This document shows positions 26,968 to 36,066 of a stretch of DNA of 64,000 bases, piece by piece. The translations under genes were made by a program, and so were the position numbers. The number at the start of each line of letters is the position of its first letter. The stretch's first letter is position 1. The notes beneath the pieces are model-generated. The model searched no databases. It saw only the letters and a program-made list of their open reading frames with translations, and was not told the origin of the DNA. The DNA comes from Variovorax paradoxus (GTDB lineage: Bacteria; Pseudomonadota; Gammaproteobacteria; Burkholderiales; Burkholderiaceae_C): contig NZ_CP045644.1 in assembly GCF_009498455.1 (NCBI RefSeq), forward strand, positions 5,893,001 through 5,957,000, in the 5' to 3' direction.

Positions 26968-27112
26968 CAAGTCCAAAAAAATGTACTTGGAGTCCTGCTG
27001 CCAAGGCCAGCGATTTCGCACGCTGGCTCCAGCAAAACCCGTGAACTGGCGCCACGGGCGCCGATCGCCGGCCTCTACGCTTCGTATCCACTGATCGAAC
27101 GGAGACCTTCAC

Positions 27113-27511
27113 ATGCCCACCCCTTCCCGCCCTGTTGACGCCGAGTTCCTGCGCGCCTTTGCCGCAGCCTGGAACGCGCACGACCTCGAGGTGCTGATGT
27201 CCTTCATGAGCGAGGACTGCTCGTTCCACGCGGCCGGCGGTCCTGACCTGCTTGGCCGCAGCTTCATTGGCCGCGAGGCTGTGCGCGAAGGCTTCCAGCT
27301 GGCCTGGCAGACATTCCCCGACGCAGCCTGGCTCGACGGAGATCATTTCGTCTGCGGCGACCGTGGCGTGTCCGAATCGACCTTCCGCGGCACCAAGGCG
27401 GACGGCACGCGCATCGAAGCACGCATGGTCGACGTCTTCACCTTCCGGGATGGACTGATCGCGGTGAAGAACGCCTACCGCAAGGATCGCCCGCCGGTCC
27501 AGGCCGTATGA
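27113..27511 (+). CDS. tauX: Taurine dehydrogenase small subunit-like protein (SnoaL/NTF2 fold)
   Basis: A 132-residue NTF2-like protein: FLRAFAAAWNAHDLEVLMSFMSEDCSFHAAGG is the SnoaL N-terminal helix-strand pattern, and RMVDVFTFRDGLIAVKNAYRKDR ends the cone-shaped fold. TauX of taurine dehydrogenase is, to my recollection, of this type. Its place 16 bases before a DadA-like oxidoreductase gene and near xsc makes tauX the best call. An unrelated SnoaL protein cannot be excluded from sequence alone. Confidence 0.7.
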   Translation: MPTPSRPVDAEFLRAFAAAWNAHDLEVLMSFMSEDCSFHAAGGPDLLGRSFIGREAVREGFQLAWQTFPDAAWLDGDHFVCGDRGVSESTFRGTKADGTRIEARMVDVFTFRDGLIAVKNAYRKDRPPVQAV

Positions 27512-27527
27512 ACACAGGGAGCCCATC

Positions 27528-28946
27528 ATGGACATCAGCGCCCCGCGTCTCGCACCCCTGAACCCCTACGACCCGCAATACGATCCGCTGGTGGTATCCC
27601 ATCCGGGGTGTGGGCGCGACTACGCGCCGACCTACTGGGTCGGCACGGCCGGCGCGCCGCCGCCGGATGACGGCCCGATCACGCGCGACACGGATGCCGA
27701 TGTGGTGATCGTGGGCTCCGGCTTCACCGGGCTCGCCACCGCACTGTTCCTGGCGCGCGAGCACGGCATCCGCGCCACCGTGCTGGAAGCGAACCAGAGC
27801 ATCTGGGGCTGCACCAGCCGCAACGGCGGCCAGGGCCAGAACGCCAGCGGGCGGCTGTACCGCTCGCAGTGGATCGAGCGCTGGGGCAAGCAGACAGCGC
27901 TGAAGCTGGACGCCGAGATCCGCGCCGGCTATGAAACCTTCAAGAGCCTGGTGGCAGAAGTGCCCTGTGATGCACAGCCCGGCGGCCACTTCTATGTGGC
28001 GCACCGCGACAAGAAGATGGACTTCTTGCGCAACGAGGCCAAGGTCATGCGCGACGTGTTCGGCTATGACACCCGCATGCTCAGCGCCGACGAACTGCGT
28101 CGCGACTACTTCAACGAGGCCGAAGCCTGCGGCGCCATGCACGAGCCGGACGGCATCGGCGTTCATCCGCTCAAGCTCGCACACGGCTACCTGCGCATGG
28201 CGCGCGCGCTGGGCGTGAAGGTGCATCCGGCCAGCCCCGTGACCGGCGTCGAGACGCGCGGCGGCGTGCACTACCTGAAAACCCCGGGCGGCACGGTGCG
28301 CGCACGCGCCGTGGGCTTTGCCACCGGCGGCTATACCAGCAACGGGCTGCACAAGAGCCTCGACTCGAAGATCATGCCGATTCTGTCGAACTCGCTGGTC
28401 ACGCGCCCGCTCACACCCGACGAGCTGGAGGCGATCAACTTCCGCACGACCACCTTCATCACCGACACGCGCACGCTGCGCTTCTACTACCGCAAGCTGC
28501 CCGACAACCGCGTGCAGATCGGCAGCCGCAGCGCCATCACCGGTGCGGATGCGCCCGACCCGCGTCACATGCAGATGCTGGTCGAAGGCCTGCACCGCAA
28601 GTTCCCGGCGCTGAAGGGCATCCAGATCGACTACTCATGGTGGGGCTGGGTGGATGTGAGCCACGACATGATGCCGCGCGTGATGCAGCCCGATGCGAAG
28701 GAGAGCGTGTTCTACGCGCTGGGCTACGGCGGCAACGGCGTGAGCTTCTCTGCGCATGCGGGCCGGCGCATGGCCGAGCGCATCGCCGGCAAGAGCAACA
28801 AAGTGTTCGAGCTGCCGATCTACAACTCGCCCCTGCCCTACCCCAACGTGCTCAACCTGGTCGAGTCGCGCGCCTTCGCGCCGTTTCGTCGCCTCGGTCA
28901 GCGCTTCCTTTACCACTGGTATCACCTGCGCGACGAGAGGCTCTGA
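27528..28946 (+). CDS. tauY: Taurine dehydrogenase large subunit (FAD-dependent amine oxidoreductase)
   Basis: A 472-residue DAO-family flavoprotein. The dinucleotide site is DADVVIVGSGFTGLATALFL (about residues 58-77), then CTSRNGGQGQ near the flavin, and a C-terminal GYGGNGVSFSAHAGR. It resembles gamma-glutamylputrescine oxidases and TauY. TauXY oxidatively deaminates taurine to sulfoacetaldehyde and passes electrons to the respiratory chain. The xsc-pta genes downstream consume that product, which supports the assignment. Confidence 0.78.
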   Translation: MDISAPRLAPLNPYDPQYDPLVVSHPGCGRDYAPTYWVGTAGAPPPDDGPITRDTDADVVIVGSGFTGLATALFLAREHGIRATVLEANQSIWGCTSRNGGQGQNASGRLYRSQWIERWGKQTALKLDAEIRAGYETFKSLVAEVPCDAQPGGHFYVAHRDKKMDFLRNEAKVMRDVFGYDTRMLSADELRRDYFNEAEACGAMHEPDGIGVHPLKLAHGYLRMARALGVKVHPASPVTGVETRGGVHYLKTPGGTVRARAVGFATGGYTSNGLHKSLDSKIMPILSNSLVTRPLTPDELEAINFRTTTFITDTRTLRFYYRKLPDNRVQIGSRSAITGADAPDPRHMQMLVEGLHRKFPALKGIQIDYSWWGWVDVSHDMMPRVMQPDAKESVFYALGYGGNGVSFSAHAGRRMAERIAGKSNKVFELPIYNSPLPYPNVLNLVESRAFAPFRRLGQRFLYHWYHLRDERL

Positions 28947-29067
28947 CAAGCCGGACACCATTCATGAGACGCCCGGATCGACTACCAGCTCATGCTGCGG
29001 TCACTGCGACGGCAAGCAGCGCCTGGGGCGCCCTGCCGGTCGAGACATAAACACATTGGAGACAACC

Positions 29068-30534
29068 ATGCATCCGCAAAAAGACTCGCAGCCCGCTTCG
29101 GGACTGCAGCACAGCCTCAAGCAAAGACACATGACGATGATTGCCCTGGGCGGGGTGATCGGCGCCGGCCTGTTCGTCGGCAGCTCGGTCGTCATCAAGG
29201 CGGCCGGGCCTGCCGCCATCATCTCGTTCATGCTCACCGGCGCGCTCGTCGTACTGGTCATGCGCATGCTGGGAGAAATGGCGGTGGCGATGCCGGCCGT
29301 CGGCTCGTTCTACGAATATGCGCGGCTGGCCTTCTCCGACCGGCCCACCTGCAGCGCACTCGCGGGTTTCCTGACCGGCTGGATGTACTGGTATTTCTGG
29401 GTCATCGTGGTGGCCGTCGAGACAGTCGCTGGTGCGCAGTTGCTGTCGTACTGGCTGCCGAGCGTGCCGCAGTGGATGCTCGGGCTCGGATTGATCGTCG
29501 TCCTCACGCTGACCAATCTGGTCTCGGTGAAGTCCTTCGGCGAATTCGAGTTCTGGTTCGCCTCGATCAAGGTCGCGGCGATCATGGTCTTTCTCTTCCT
29601 CGGCGCGCTCTATGTCCTGGGTCTGTGGCCGTCGACAAGCGCCGGGGTTGCATCCCCCGGCTTCACCCACTTCTTCGCGCATGGCGGGTTCGCACCCAAC
29701 GGCATCGTTCCGATCCTCACCGGCGCGGTCGCTGCCACCGGCTTCTACTTCGGCGCGGAGATCGTGACGATCGCCGCGGCGGAAACAGCGCAGCCGGAAA
29801 AGGCGGTTGCCAAAGCGACCAGTTCGGTGATCACGCGCGTGCTGGTCTTCTATGTCGGCTCGATTTTCCTGGTGGTGGCCATCGTGCCCTGGAACTCGGT
29901 TGCAATCGGGACGCCGTATGTCAGCGCGCTGGCGGCGATGGGCATCCCCGGCGCGGCGCAGCTGATGAACGCCATCGTGCTGACGGCCGTGCTGTCGGCA
30001 CTGAACTCCGGCCTCTACGCCTCTTCGCGAATGCTGTTCGCTTTGACCAAGCGAGGCGATGCGCCCAAGGCCCTGACGAAACTGAGCCGCAACGGCGTGC
30101 CCGTTCGGGCCATCCTGGTGGGCACCCTGTTCGGCTACGCCTCCGTGGTCATGTCCTACCTGTCGCCCGACCGTGTCTTTCAATTCCTGGTCGACTCCTA
30201 CGGCACGGTGGCGATCTTCGTCTACCTGCTGATTGCCGTCTCGCAGCTGCGCCTGCGCCGCCGGCTCGAACGGGAAGCCCCGGAGCGCCTTCGCGTGCGC
30301 ATGTGGTGCTACCCCTACCTGACCTACGTCGCGATCTTCGGAATGCTCAGCATCGTGGTGGCCATGGCCTTCATTCCCGAGCAGCGTCAGCCGCTGCTGC
30401 TGGGCATCGCCAGTCTCGGTGTGCTCTTGCTCGCCTACGGCGTGAGAGCTCTGCTCGGCCGGCGATCGACCCTGGTATCGACACCGAACCTGAACGTCAG
30501 AGCCAACCATAGCCATCCGCCATTGGCTCCATGA
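29068..30534 (+). CDS. Amino-acid permease (APC superfamily)
   Basis: A 488-residue permease with about 12 TM segments and the amino-acid transporter signature SLKQRHMTMIALGGVIGAGL with GSSVVIKAAGPA, as in GabP/AnsP/ProY. ATG 29068 is chosen because it starts this signature after a GGAGAC ribosome site. It lies between tauXY and xsc, 121 and 134 bases from its neighbours. Transport of taurine or another omega-amino acid is inferred only from position; APC proteins near tau genes are not always present. Confidence 0.85.
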   Translation: MHPQKDSQPASGLQHSLKQRHMTMIALGGVIGAGLFVGSSVVIKAAGPAAIISFMLTGALVVLVMRMLGEMAVAMPAVGSFYEYARLAFSDRPTCSALAGFLTGWMYWYFWVIVVAVETVAGAQLLSYWLPSVPQWMLGLGLIVVLTLTNLVSVKSFGEFEFWFASIKVAAIMVFLFLGALYVLGLWPSTSAGVASPGFTHFFAHGGFAPNGIVPILTGAVAATGFYFGAEIVTIAAAETAQPEKAVAKATSSVITRVLVFYVGSIFLVVAIVPWNSVAIGTPYVSALAAMGIPGAAQLMNAIVLTAVLSALNSGLYASSRMLFALTKRGDAPKALTKLSRNGVPVRAILVGTLFGYASVVMSYLSPDRVFQFLVDSYGTVAIFVYLLIAVSQLRLRRRLEREAPERLRVRMWCYPYLTYVAIFGMLSIVVAMAFIPEQRQPLLLGIASLGVLLLAYGVRALLGRRSTLVSTPNLNVRANHSHPPLAP

Positions 30535-30668
30535 ATGGTTGCGTCCTGGCCCCACAAGGCAAGCCGGGCCCTTCTTAGCATTCAAGAACCAATCAGCGCA
30601 GTCACGTCCTCGGCGCATCGATCCCGATTTTCCAACCTGAAATCACTACCTATCGGAGACTTCAAATC

Positions 30669-32492
30669 ATGACCAAGCAAGCACCCAGCACCCATATCCG
30701 CACCGTTGTCAGTGGACCTCAGAAGATGACGCCTTCAGAGGCCTTCGTGGAGACCATGGTCGCCAACGGAGTCACCGACATGTTCGGCATCATGGGCTCG
30801 GCCTTCATGGACGCGATGGACATCTTCGCGCCGGCCGGCATCCGCCTGATCCCTGTTGTGCACGAACAAGGCGCAGGCCACATGGCCGACGGCTACGCCC
30901 GCGTCAGCGGCCGCCACGGCATGGTCATTGGTCAGAACGGCCCCGGCATCAGCAATTGCGTCACGGCGATCGCCGCAGCCTACTGGGCGCACAGCCCGGT
31001 TGTGATCGTCACGCCCGAGACGGGCACCATGGGCATCGGTCTGGGCGGCTTCCAGGAATGCAATCAGCTGCCGATGTTCCAGGAGTTCACCAAGTACCAG
31101 GGCCACGTGACCCATCCGGCGCGCATGGCCGAGTACACCGGCCGTTGCTTCGACCGCGCCATGTCCGAGATGGGTCCGACGCAGCTGAACATCCCACGCG
31201 ACTATTTCTACGGCGAAATCACCACCGAGATCCCCAAGCCCAGCCGCCTTGATCGCGGCCCCGGCGGCGAGAAGAGTCTGAACGAAGCCGCCGAGCTTCT
31301 GGCCACGGCCAAGTTCCCGGTCCTCATCTCCGGCGGCGGCGTGGTCATGGCCGACGGCATCGAGGAATGCAAGGCGTTGGCCGAACGCCTGGGCGCCCCG
31401 GTGGTCAACAGCTACCTGCACAACGACTCGTTCCCGGCCAGCCATCCACTGTGGTGCGGTCCGCTGGGCTATCAAGGTTCCAAGGCGGCCATGAAGCTGA
31501 TCGCGCAAGCCGACGTGGTGGTCGCGCTGGGCTCGCGACTGGGCCCGTTTGGCACCCTGCCCCAGCACGGCATGGACTACTGGCCCAAGAACGCGAAGAT
31601 CATCCAGATCGACGCCGACAACAAGATGCTGGGCCTGGTCAAGAAAATCTCGGTAGGCATCTGCGGCGACGCCAAGGCGGCCGCCGTGGCATTGACCGAA
31701 CGGCTGAACGGCAAGACGCTGGCCTGCGACGCCAGCAAGGCCGAACGTGCAGACAAGATCGCCACCGAGAAGGCCGCATGGGAGAAGGAACTGGACGACT
31801 GGACCCACGAAAAAGACCAGTTCAGCCTCGACATGATCGAGGAACAGAAAAAGGAAAAGACGCCCTTCGGTGGCCACTACCTGCACCCGCGCCAGGTGCT
31901 GCGTGAACTGGAAAAGGCCATGCCCGAAGATGTGATGGTGTCGACCGACATCGGCAACATCAATTCGGTGGCCAACAGCTATCTGCGCTTCGAGAAGCCG
32001 CGCAGCTTCTTTGCTGCGATGAGCTTCGGCAACTGTGGCTACGCCTTCCCGACCATCATCGGCGCCAAGGTTGCGGCTCCGCATCGCCCGGCCGTGTCGT
32101 ATGCCGGCGATGGCGCCTGGGGCATGAGCCTGATGGAAACCATGACCTGCGTGCGCCACAACATCCCGGTGACCGCGGTGGTGTTCCACAACCGCCAGTG
32201 GGGCGCCGAGAAAAAGAACCAGGTCGACTTCTACAACCGCCGCTTCGTCGCCGGCGAACTCGACAACCAGAGCTTCGCCCAGATCGCCAAAGCCATGGGC
32301 GCCGAGGGGATCGTGGTCGACAAGCTGGAGGACGTCGGCCCGGCGCTCAAGAAGGCGATCGACATGCAGATGAACGAAGGCAAGACGTGCATCGTCGAGA
32401 TCATGTGCACACGCGAACTGGGCGACCCGTTCCGCCGCGATGCGCTCTCCAAGCCGGTGCGCTTCCTCGACAAGTACAAAGACTACGTCTGA
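30669..32492 (+). CDS. xsc: Sulfoacetaldehyde acetyltransferase
   Basis: A 607-residue thiamine-diphosphate enzyme converting sulfoacetaldehyde and phosphate into acetyl phosphate and sulfite. The ThDP-activating Glu is in PVVHEQGAGHMADGYARVSG, the Xsc-specific region GQNGPGISNCVTAIAAAYW and GLGGFQECNQLPMFQEFTK follow, and the ThDP/Mg motif begins GDGAWGMSLMETM and ends at FHN. Length and motifs match Xsc rather than acetolactate synthase. It is the key desulfonation step of the taurine pathway in this window. Confidence 0.94.
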   Translation: MTKQAPSTHIRTVVSGPQKMTPSEAFVETMVANGVTDMFGIMGSAFMDAMDIFAPAGIRLIPVVHEQGAGHMADGYARVSGRHGMVIGQNGPGISNCVTAIAAAYWAHSPVVIVTPETGTMGIGLGGFQECNQLPMFQEFTKYQGHVTHPARMAEYTGRCFDRAMSEMGPTQLNIPRDYFYGEITTEIPKPSRLDRGPGGEKSLNEAAELLATAKFPVLISGGGVVMADGIEECKALAERLGAPVVNSYLHNDSFPASHPLWCGPLGYQGSKAAMKLIAQADVVVALGSRLGPFGTLPQHGMDYWPKNAKIIQIDADNKMLGLVKKISVGICGDAKAAAVALTERLNGKTLACDASKAERADKIATEKAAWEKELDDWTHEKDQFSLDMIEEQKKEKTPFGGHYLHPRQVLRELEKAMPEDVMVSTDIGNINSVANSYLRFEKPRSFFAAMSFGNCGYAFPTIIGAKVAAPHRPAVSYAGDGAWGMSLMETMTCVRHNIPVTAVVFHNRQWGAEKKNQVDFYNRRFVAGELDNQSFAQIAKAMGAEGIVVDKLEDVGPALKKAIDMQMNEGKTCIVEIMCTRELGDPFRRDALSKPVRFLDKYKDYV

Positions 32493-32520
32493 CGCCCCGG
32501 CGCGGCACACACGCCGTGCT

Positions 32521-32549
32521 CGACCTGCTTGCGGCCCGCAAGCAGGTCG
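32521..32549 (+). promoter_or_regulatory. Long perfect hairpin between xsc and pta
   Basis: CGACCTGCTTGC (32521-32532) pairs perfectly with GCAAGCAGGTCG (32538-32549) around a GGCCC loop, a 12-bp stem. No U-tract follows, and pta needs readthrough or its own promoter. It may act as a partial terminator or protect the xsc mRNA end. Confidence 0.55.
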
Positions 32550-32586
32550 GCGTGAGCCTGCGCGCCGCGCTCTCTCAAGTTTCATC

Positions 32587-32603
32587 GCCCTCCGCCGGAG
32601 GGC
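32587..32603 (+). promoter_or_regulatory. Second small hairpin upstream of pta
   Basis: GCCCTCC and GGAGGGC form a perfect 7-bp stem with a GCC loop, 38 bases after the larger hairpin and 19 bases before the pta start. It is close enough to affect pta ribosome access. Confidence 0.4.
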
Positions 32604-32621
32604 AAGCCGAGAGGCCCCTCC

Positions 32622-33629
32622 ATGCACTCCCCTATCCCTGGCAAGCCCCGTGAACCCCGCGCAACGACGCCGACGGCGCCGCAGGCGCACCCGCACATGC
32701 GGGCGCTCATCAAACGGGCGCGTGCGCAAGGCCCGATCACGGTCGCCGTCGCCTACCCCTGCGACACGACTTCCCTCGAAGCCGTGCACGCTGCAGCGCA
32801 AGCGGGGTTGATCGAGCCGCTGTTGGTCGGCCCGCGCAAGCGCATCGAGGCTGCGGCCGCGCAGGCCGGCGTGTCGATCGCGGACTATGTCGTGCACGAC
32901 ACCCCGGACGATCCGAGGAGCGCTGCCGCAAAAGCCACGGAACTTTGCCGAGACGGCCATGCGGCCGCGCTCATGAAAGGCGCATTGCACAGCGACGAAC
33001 TGCTGGGCGCGGCCGTCAGTCGCGAAGGCGGCCTTCGCGGCAGCCGGCGCGCCAGCCATGTGTTCGTGATGGACGTCCCAGGTGTCGACCGGCCATTGCT
33101 CATGACCGATTGCGTGGTCAACATCGCCCCCACGCTGCCGGACAAGCGCGATATCGTGCAGAACGCGATCGACTTCGCCATCGCACTGGGCATCGGCAGG
33201 CCGCGCGTGGCCATCCTGTCGGCAGTGGAGACCGTCAATCCCGCCATCCCGGGCACCATCGACGCCGCAGCACTTTGCAAGATGGCCGATCGCGGCCAGA
33301 TCAGCGGTGGCATGCTCGACGGACCGCTTGCCTTCGACAACGCGATCTCAGCCGAATCGGCGCGCAACAAAGGCATCGTGTCGGTGGTCGCCGGGCAGCC
33401 CGATGTGCTGCTGATGCCCGACCTCGAGGCCGGGAACATGCTCTACAAGGAACTCGTCTACCTGGCGGGCGCCGAATGCGCAGGCCTGGTGCTGGGCATG
33501 CGCGTGCCGATCGTGCTCACCAGCCGCTCCGATTCCGCCGCCAGCCGCGTGGCTTCTTGCGCATTGGCGGTGCTGATGGCCAGCGCGACAGCCGGAACGC
33601 ACTTGGCTCCATTGAAGGAGGCGGCATGA
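32622..33629 (+). CDS. pta: Phosphate acetyltransferase
   Basis: A 335-residue enzyme of the Pta/Ptb family, converting acetyl phosphate and CoA to acetyl-CoA. Visible are ITVAVAYPCDTTSLEAVHAAAQAGLIEPLLVGP, KGALHSDELLGAAV, RASHVFVMDVPG, a DGPLAFDNAIS block and LLMPDLEAGNMLYKELVYLAGAECAGLVLGMRVPIVLTSRSDS. It takes over the acetyl phosphate made by Xsc. The stop overlaps the next gene's start by 4 bases. Confidence 0.9.
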   Translation: MHSPIPGKPREPRATTPTAPQAHPHMRALIKRARAQGPITVAVAYPCDTTSLEAVHAAAQAGLIEPLLVGPRKRIEAAAAQAGVSIADYVVHDTPDDPRSAAAKATELCRDGHAAALMKGALHSDELLGAAVSREGGLRGSRRASHVFVMDVPGVDRPLLMTDCVVNIAPTLPDKRDIVQNAIDFAIALGIGRPRVAILSAVETVNPAIPGTIDAAALCKMADRGQISGGMLDGPLAFDNAISAESARNKGIVSVVAGQPDVLLMPDLEAGNMLYKELVYLAGAECAGLVLGMRVPIVLTSRSDSAASRVASCALAVLMASATAGTHLAPLKEAA

Positions 33630-34672
33630 CCACCGCTTCCGCTTCGATCCGCGGGCAGTATGCGTTGCGGCACGCGATGGTGTTGATGCCGGGCGTGGCG
33701 CTGGCCGGAGTCGTCGCGCTGGCAGCCACTTTCGTCTCCACCTTGCATGGCGGTCCGCAGTTCCTGTATGCGCTGTTCTTCGGTGTCGCCTTTCACTACC
33801 TGAGCCAGGACGCGAAGGCCAAACCCGGCATCGAGTTCTGCGCCCGCGGCGTGCTTCGTCTGGGTGTCGGCCTGCTCGGTGCGCGCATCACCGCGACCCA
33901 GATCGTTGGGCTCGGCTGGAGCACCGCGCTGATCGTGATTGCCGCCGTCGTCACTACCTTGCTTTGCGGCGTTCTGCTCGGAAAGAAGCTGGGCCTGAGC
34001 CGTGCGCAGAGCGTGCTCTCGGGCGGCGCTGTCGCAATCTGCGGCGCCTCTGCCGCGCTCGCGATCTCCGCCGTCTTGCCCCGAGAAAAGGACGGTGACC
34101 GCTTCACGCTCATGGTGGTGGTGACGGTGACCGTGCTGTCCACGCTGGCGATGGTGATCTACCCACTGGTTGCCAAGCTGGCGCACCTTTCACCGGCAAT
34201 GGCGGGACTCTTCATCGGCGGCACCATTCACGACGTGGCGCAGGTCGTTGGCGCGGGCTACACCCTCAGCCATGAGGCCGGCGACTACGCCACCATCGTC
34301 AAGCTGTTTCGCGTGGCGATGCTGACGGTTGTTGTTGTGGTGGTGTCCAGCGTCTTCAAGAAGCAACGGGAGGAGGCGCAGGCTGCAAGTGCGGCCGGCC
34401 GCAGCCCGACCAAACAGGCGCTGGTGCCATGGTTTCTCTGGCTGTTCGTGATCATGGTGATCGCCAACTCCCTGCACATGCTGCCGCCTGTCGCCCAGAA
34501 CGGGATCAACGACAGCTCGCGCGCATGCCTGGTGATCGCCATCTCGGCGCTGGGCATCAAGACCTCGTTCGCGCAGCTCGCCCGAGCGGGTTGGCGCCCG
34601 TTCGTCCTGTTGCTGGTCGAGACGCTCTGGATGGCGGGGCTGGTGCTGGCAGCCATCCTCCTTCGTCCCTGA
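33626..34672 (+). CDS. YeiH/UPF0324-family putative sulfate or sulfite exporter (TauZ-like)
   Basis: A 348-residue membrane protein with about 10 TM segments and UPF0324 hallmarks: LRLGVGLLGARIT, VLSGGAVAICGASAALAISAVLP and GTIHDVAQVVGAGY. The ATG overlaps the pta stop (ATGA). Members next to xsc-pta in Paracoccus have been called TauZ and proposed to export sulfate or sulfite. With TauE at 16882, the locus carries two unrelated candidate exporters. Confidence 0.8.
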   Translation: MTTASASIRGQYALRHAMVLMPGVALAGVVALAATFVSTLHGGPQFLYALFFGVAFHYLSQDAKAKPGIEFCARGVLRLGVGLLGARITATQIVGLGWSTALIVIAAVVTTLLCGVLLGKKLGLSRAQSVLSGGAVAICGASAALAISAVLPREKDGDRFTLMVVVTVTVLSTLAMVIYPLVAKLAHLSPAMAGLFIGGTIHDVAQVVGAGYTLSHEAGDYATIVKLFRVAMLTVVVVVVSSVFKKQREEAQAASAAGRSPTKQALVPWFLWLFVIMVIANSLHMLPPVAQNGINDSSRACLVIAISALGIKTSFAQLARAGWRPFVLLLVETLWMAGLVLAAILLRP

Positions 34673-35013
34673 GATAGCAGGTCGACCGCGGTCTTCCGGG
34701 TGTTCCTGACGATCAAGTGGCCGGGGCACAGGCGCGCTGGGCGACGCTCGCGGGCCAGACTTTGTTCGGCGCAAAACAGCCGGACCTGTAGCGGCACGCG
34801 GATGCGACTGCAAGCGGCCAGTCTCCAGTGGTGAACGGCCCGGTTTGAGGGACTCGTCAACCTTGCCACCTGGCGTCCGCAAACGTCCAGTTCGAGCACC
34901 CGAGTGCGCTCGGACGAATCCCGTGGGAGACCCACGACGCAGCACTTCGGGGCGAAGCTTGCGGGCAGAATCGGGGCGTCGCTCCGCGCCTCGAGGAGCC
35001 CCACTTCTTTCGC
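34673..35013. other. 341-bp gap before a LysR gene
   Basis: No gene with family resemblance or good codon structure is seen on either strand. The region should hold the LysR promoter. No strong hairpin or repeat was noticed. Confidence 0.5.
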
Positions 35014-35970
35014 GTGAACATCGTGCCTCTCGAACTTGGCGAACATGACCGTCGACTGGATGAATCGCTGTTGCGTTCCCTGCACGCCTTGCTGGGGGAA
35101 GCGAGCGTCTCGCAGGCCGCCGCGAAGTTGGGCGTTGCGCAGTCCGCGCTGAGCCGCCACCTCAAGGTGCTGCGGCAGTTGACTGGCGACGAACTACTGA
35201 TACGCGTGGGCAACCGAATGGTGCTCACTGAAAAGGCGCAGGCCCTGGTTGCGCCCACCCGCCGCATCCTGGCAGACATGTCGCTGCTCACCTCGGAGGC
35301 CAAGCCCGTCGAACTCGCACAGATGCGCCAGAGCTTTCGCATCGCGACCTACGACTTCTTGCCACACCGGTTCTTCGCGGACATCGTCGAGCGGGTTGCC
35401 CGGCAGGCGCCCGAGTGCGACGTGGTCGTGCGCGGCCTGGGCTCCCGGTTCGAGCACTACCGCCAGCTCGCGGACGGTGAGGTCGACATGGTCATCACCA
35501 TCTGGCCCGAGCTGCCGGACCATCTGCGCGCGGCAAGCTTGTTGACCGAGCCGATGGTGTGCCTGATGCGTAGGGGCCATCCGCTGCTGGGTAAACCGCT
35601 GACACTTGAGGACTATCGCCGGGCTCGGCACCTCGCCTCGCTGGAGCACGTGCCGGGGCAGGGCACCATCCTCGATGCACAGCTCGCGGAACTGGGCGTG
35701 TCGGTGCACACGGCCATTCACACCCAGTTCCTGAGCATGGCGCCCGCCATCCTCGCCCGCTCGGACCTCATCTTCTCCACCGGCCGACTGCTGGCCGAGG
35801 ACTTCGCCGAGCAGTACCCGCTCGCGCTCGTGCCGTTCCCCGCCAAGATCAAGCCGCATCGCTATCGCCTGGTTTGGCACGAGCGCACACACAAGAGCCA
35901 GGCCATGAGCTGGATGCGCGGCGAATTGATCGCTGCCGCGCGCGCGCTCGCCCACCGGCCAAGGTCATGA
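35014..35970 (+). CDS. LysR-family transcriptional regulator
   Basis: A 318-residue LTTR. The helix-turn-helix is at about residues 17-75 (LHALLGEASVSQAAAKLGVAQSALSRHLKVLRQLTGDELLI), with a NodD/NahR-like substrate domain (LPHRFFADIVERVARQAPECDVVVRGLG). The start is GTG at 35014. It lies in the same direction as, and 96 bases before, an adenosine-deaminase-like gene and may control it. Confidence 0.9.
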   Translation: MNIVPLELGEHDRRLDESLLRSLHALLGEASVSQAAAKLGVAQSALSRHLKVLRQLTGDELLIRVGNRMVLTEKAQALVAPTRRILADMSLLTSEAKPVELAQMRQSFRIATYDFLPHRFFADIVERVARQAPECDVVVRGLGSRFEHYRQLADGEVDMVITIWPELPDHLRAASLLTEPMVCLMRRGHPLLGKPLTLEDYRRARHLASLEHVPGQGTILDAQLAELGVSVHTAIHTQFLSMAPAILARSDLIFSTGRLLAEDFAEQYPLALVPFPAKIKPHRYRLVWHERTHKSQAMSWMRGELIAAARALAHRPRS

Positions 35971-36066
35971 CAATGGCGTCATAACCTGCTGCACACCGCG
36001 GCGCTGGGCGTCGGCGGCAGGCGTGGATAAGGTGGCGGCACATCCCCTTACCCGACGCTGCCGCAC

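Noticed and set aside
28990..30618. Long minus-strand open frame opposite the APC permease
   Set aside because: Highly charged, His/Arg-rich antisense product with no family pattern; the plus strand encodes a clear 12-TM permease.
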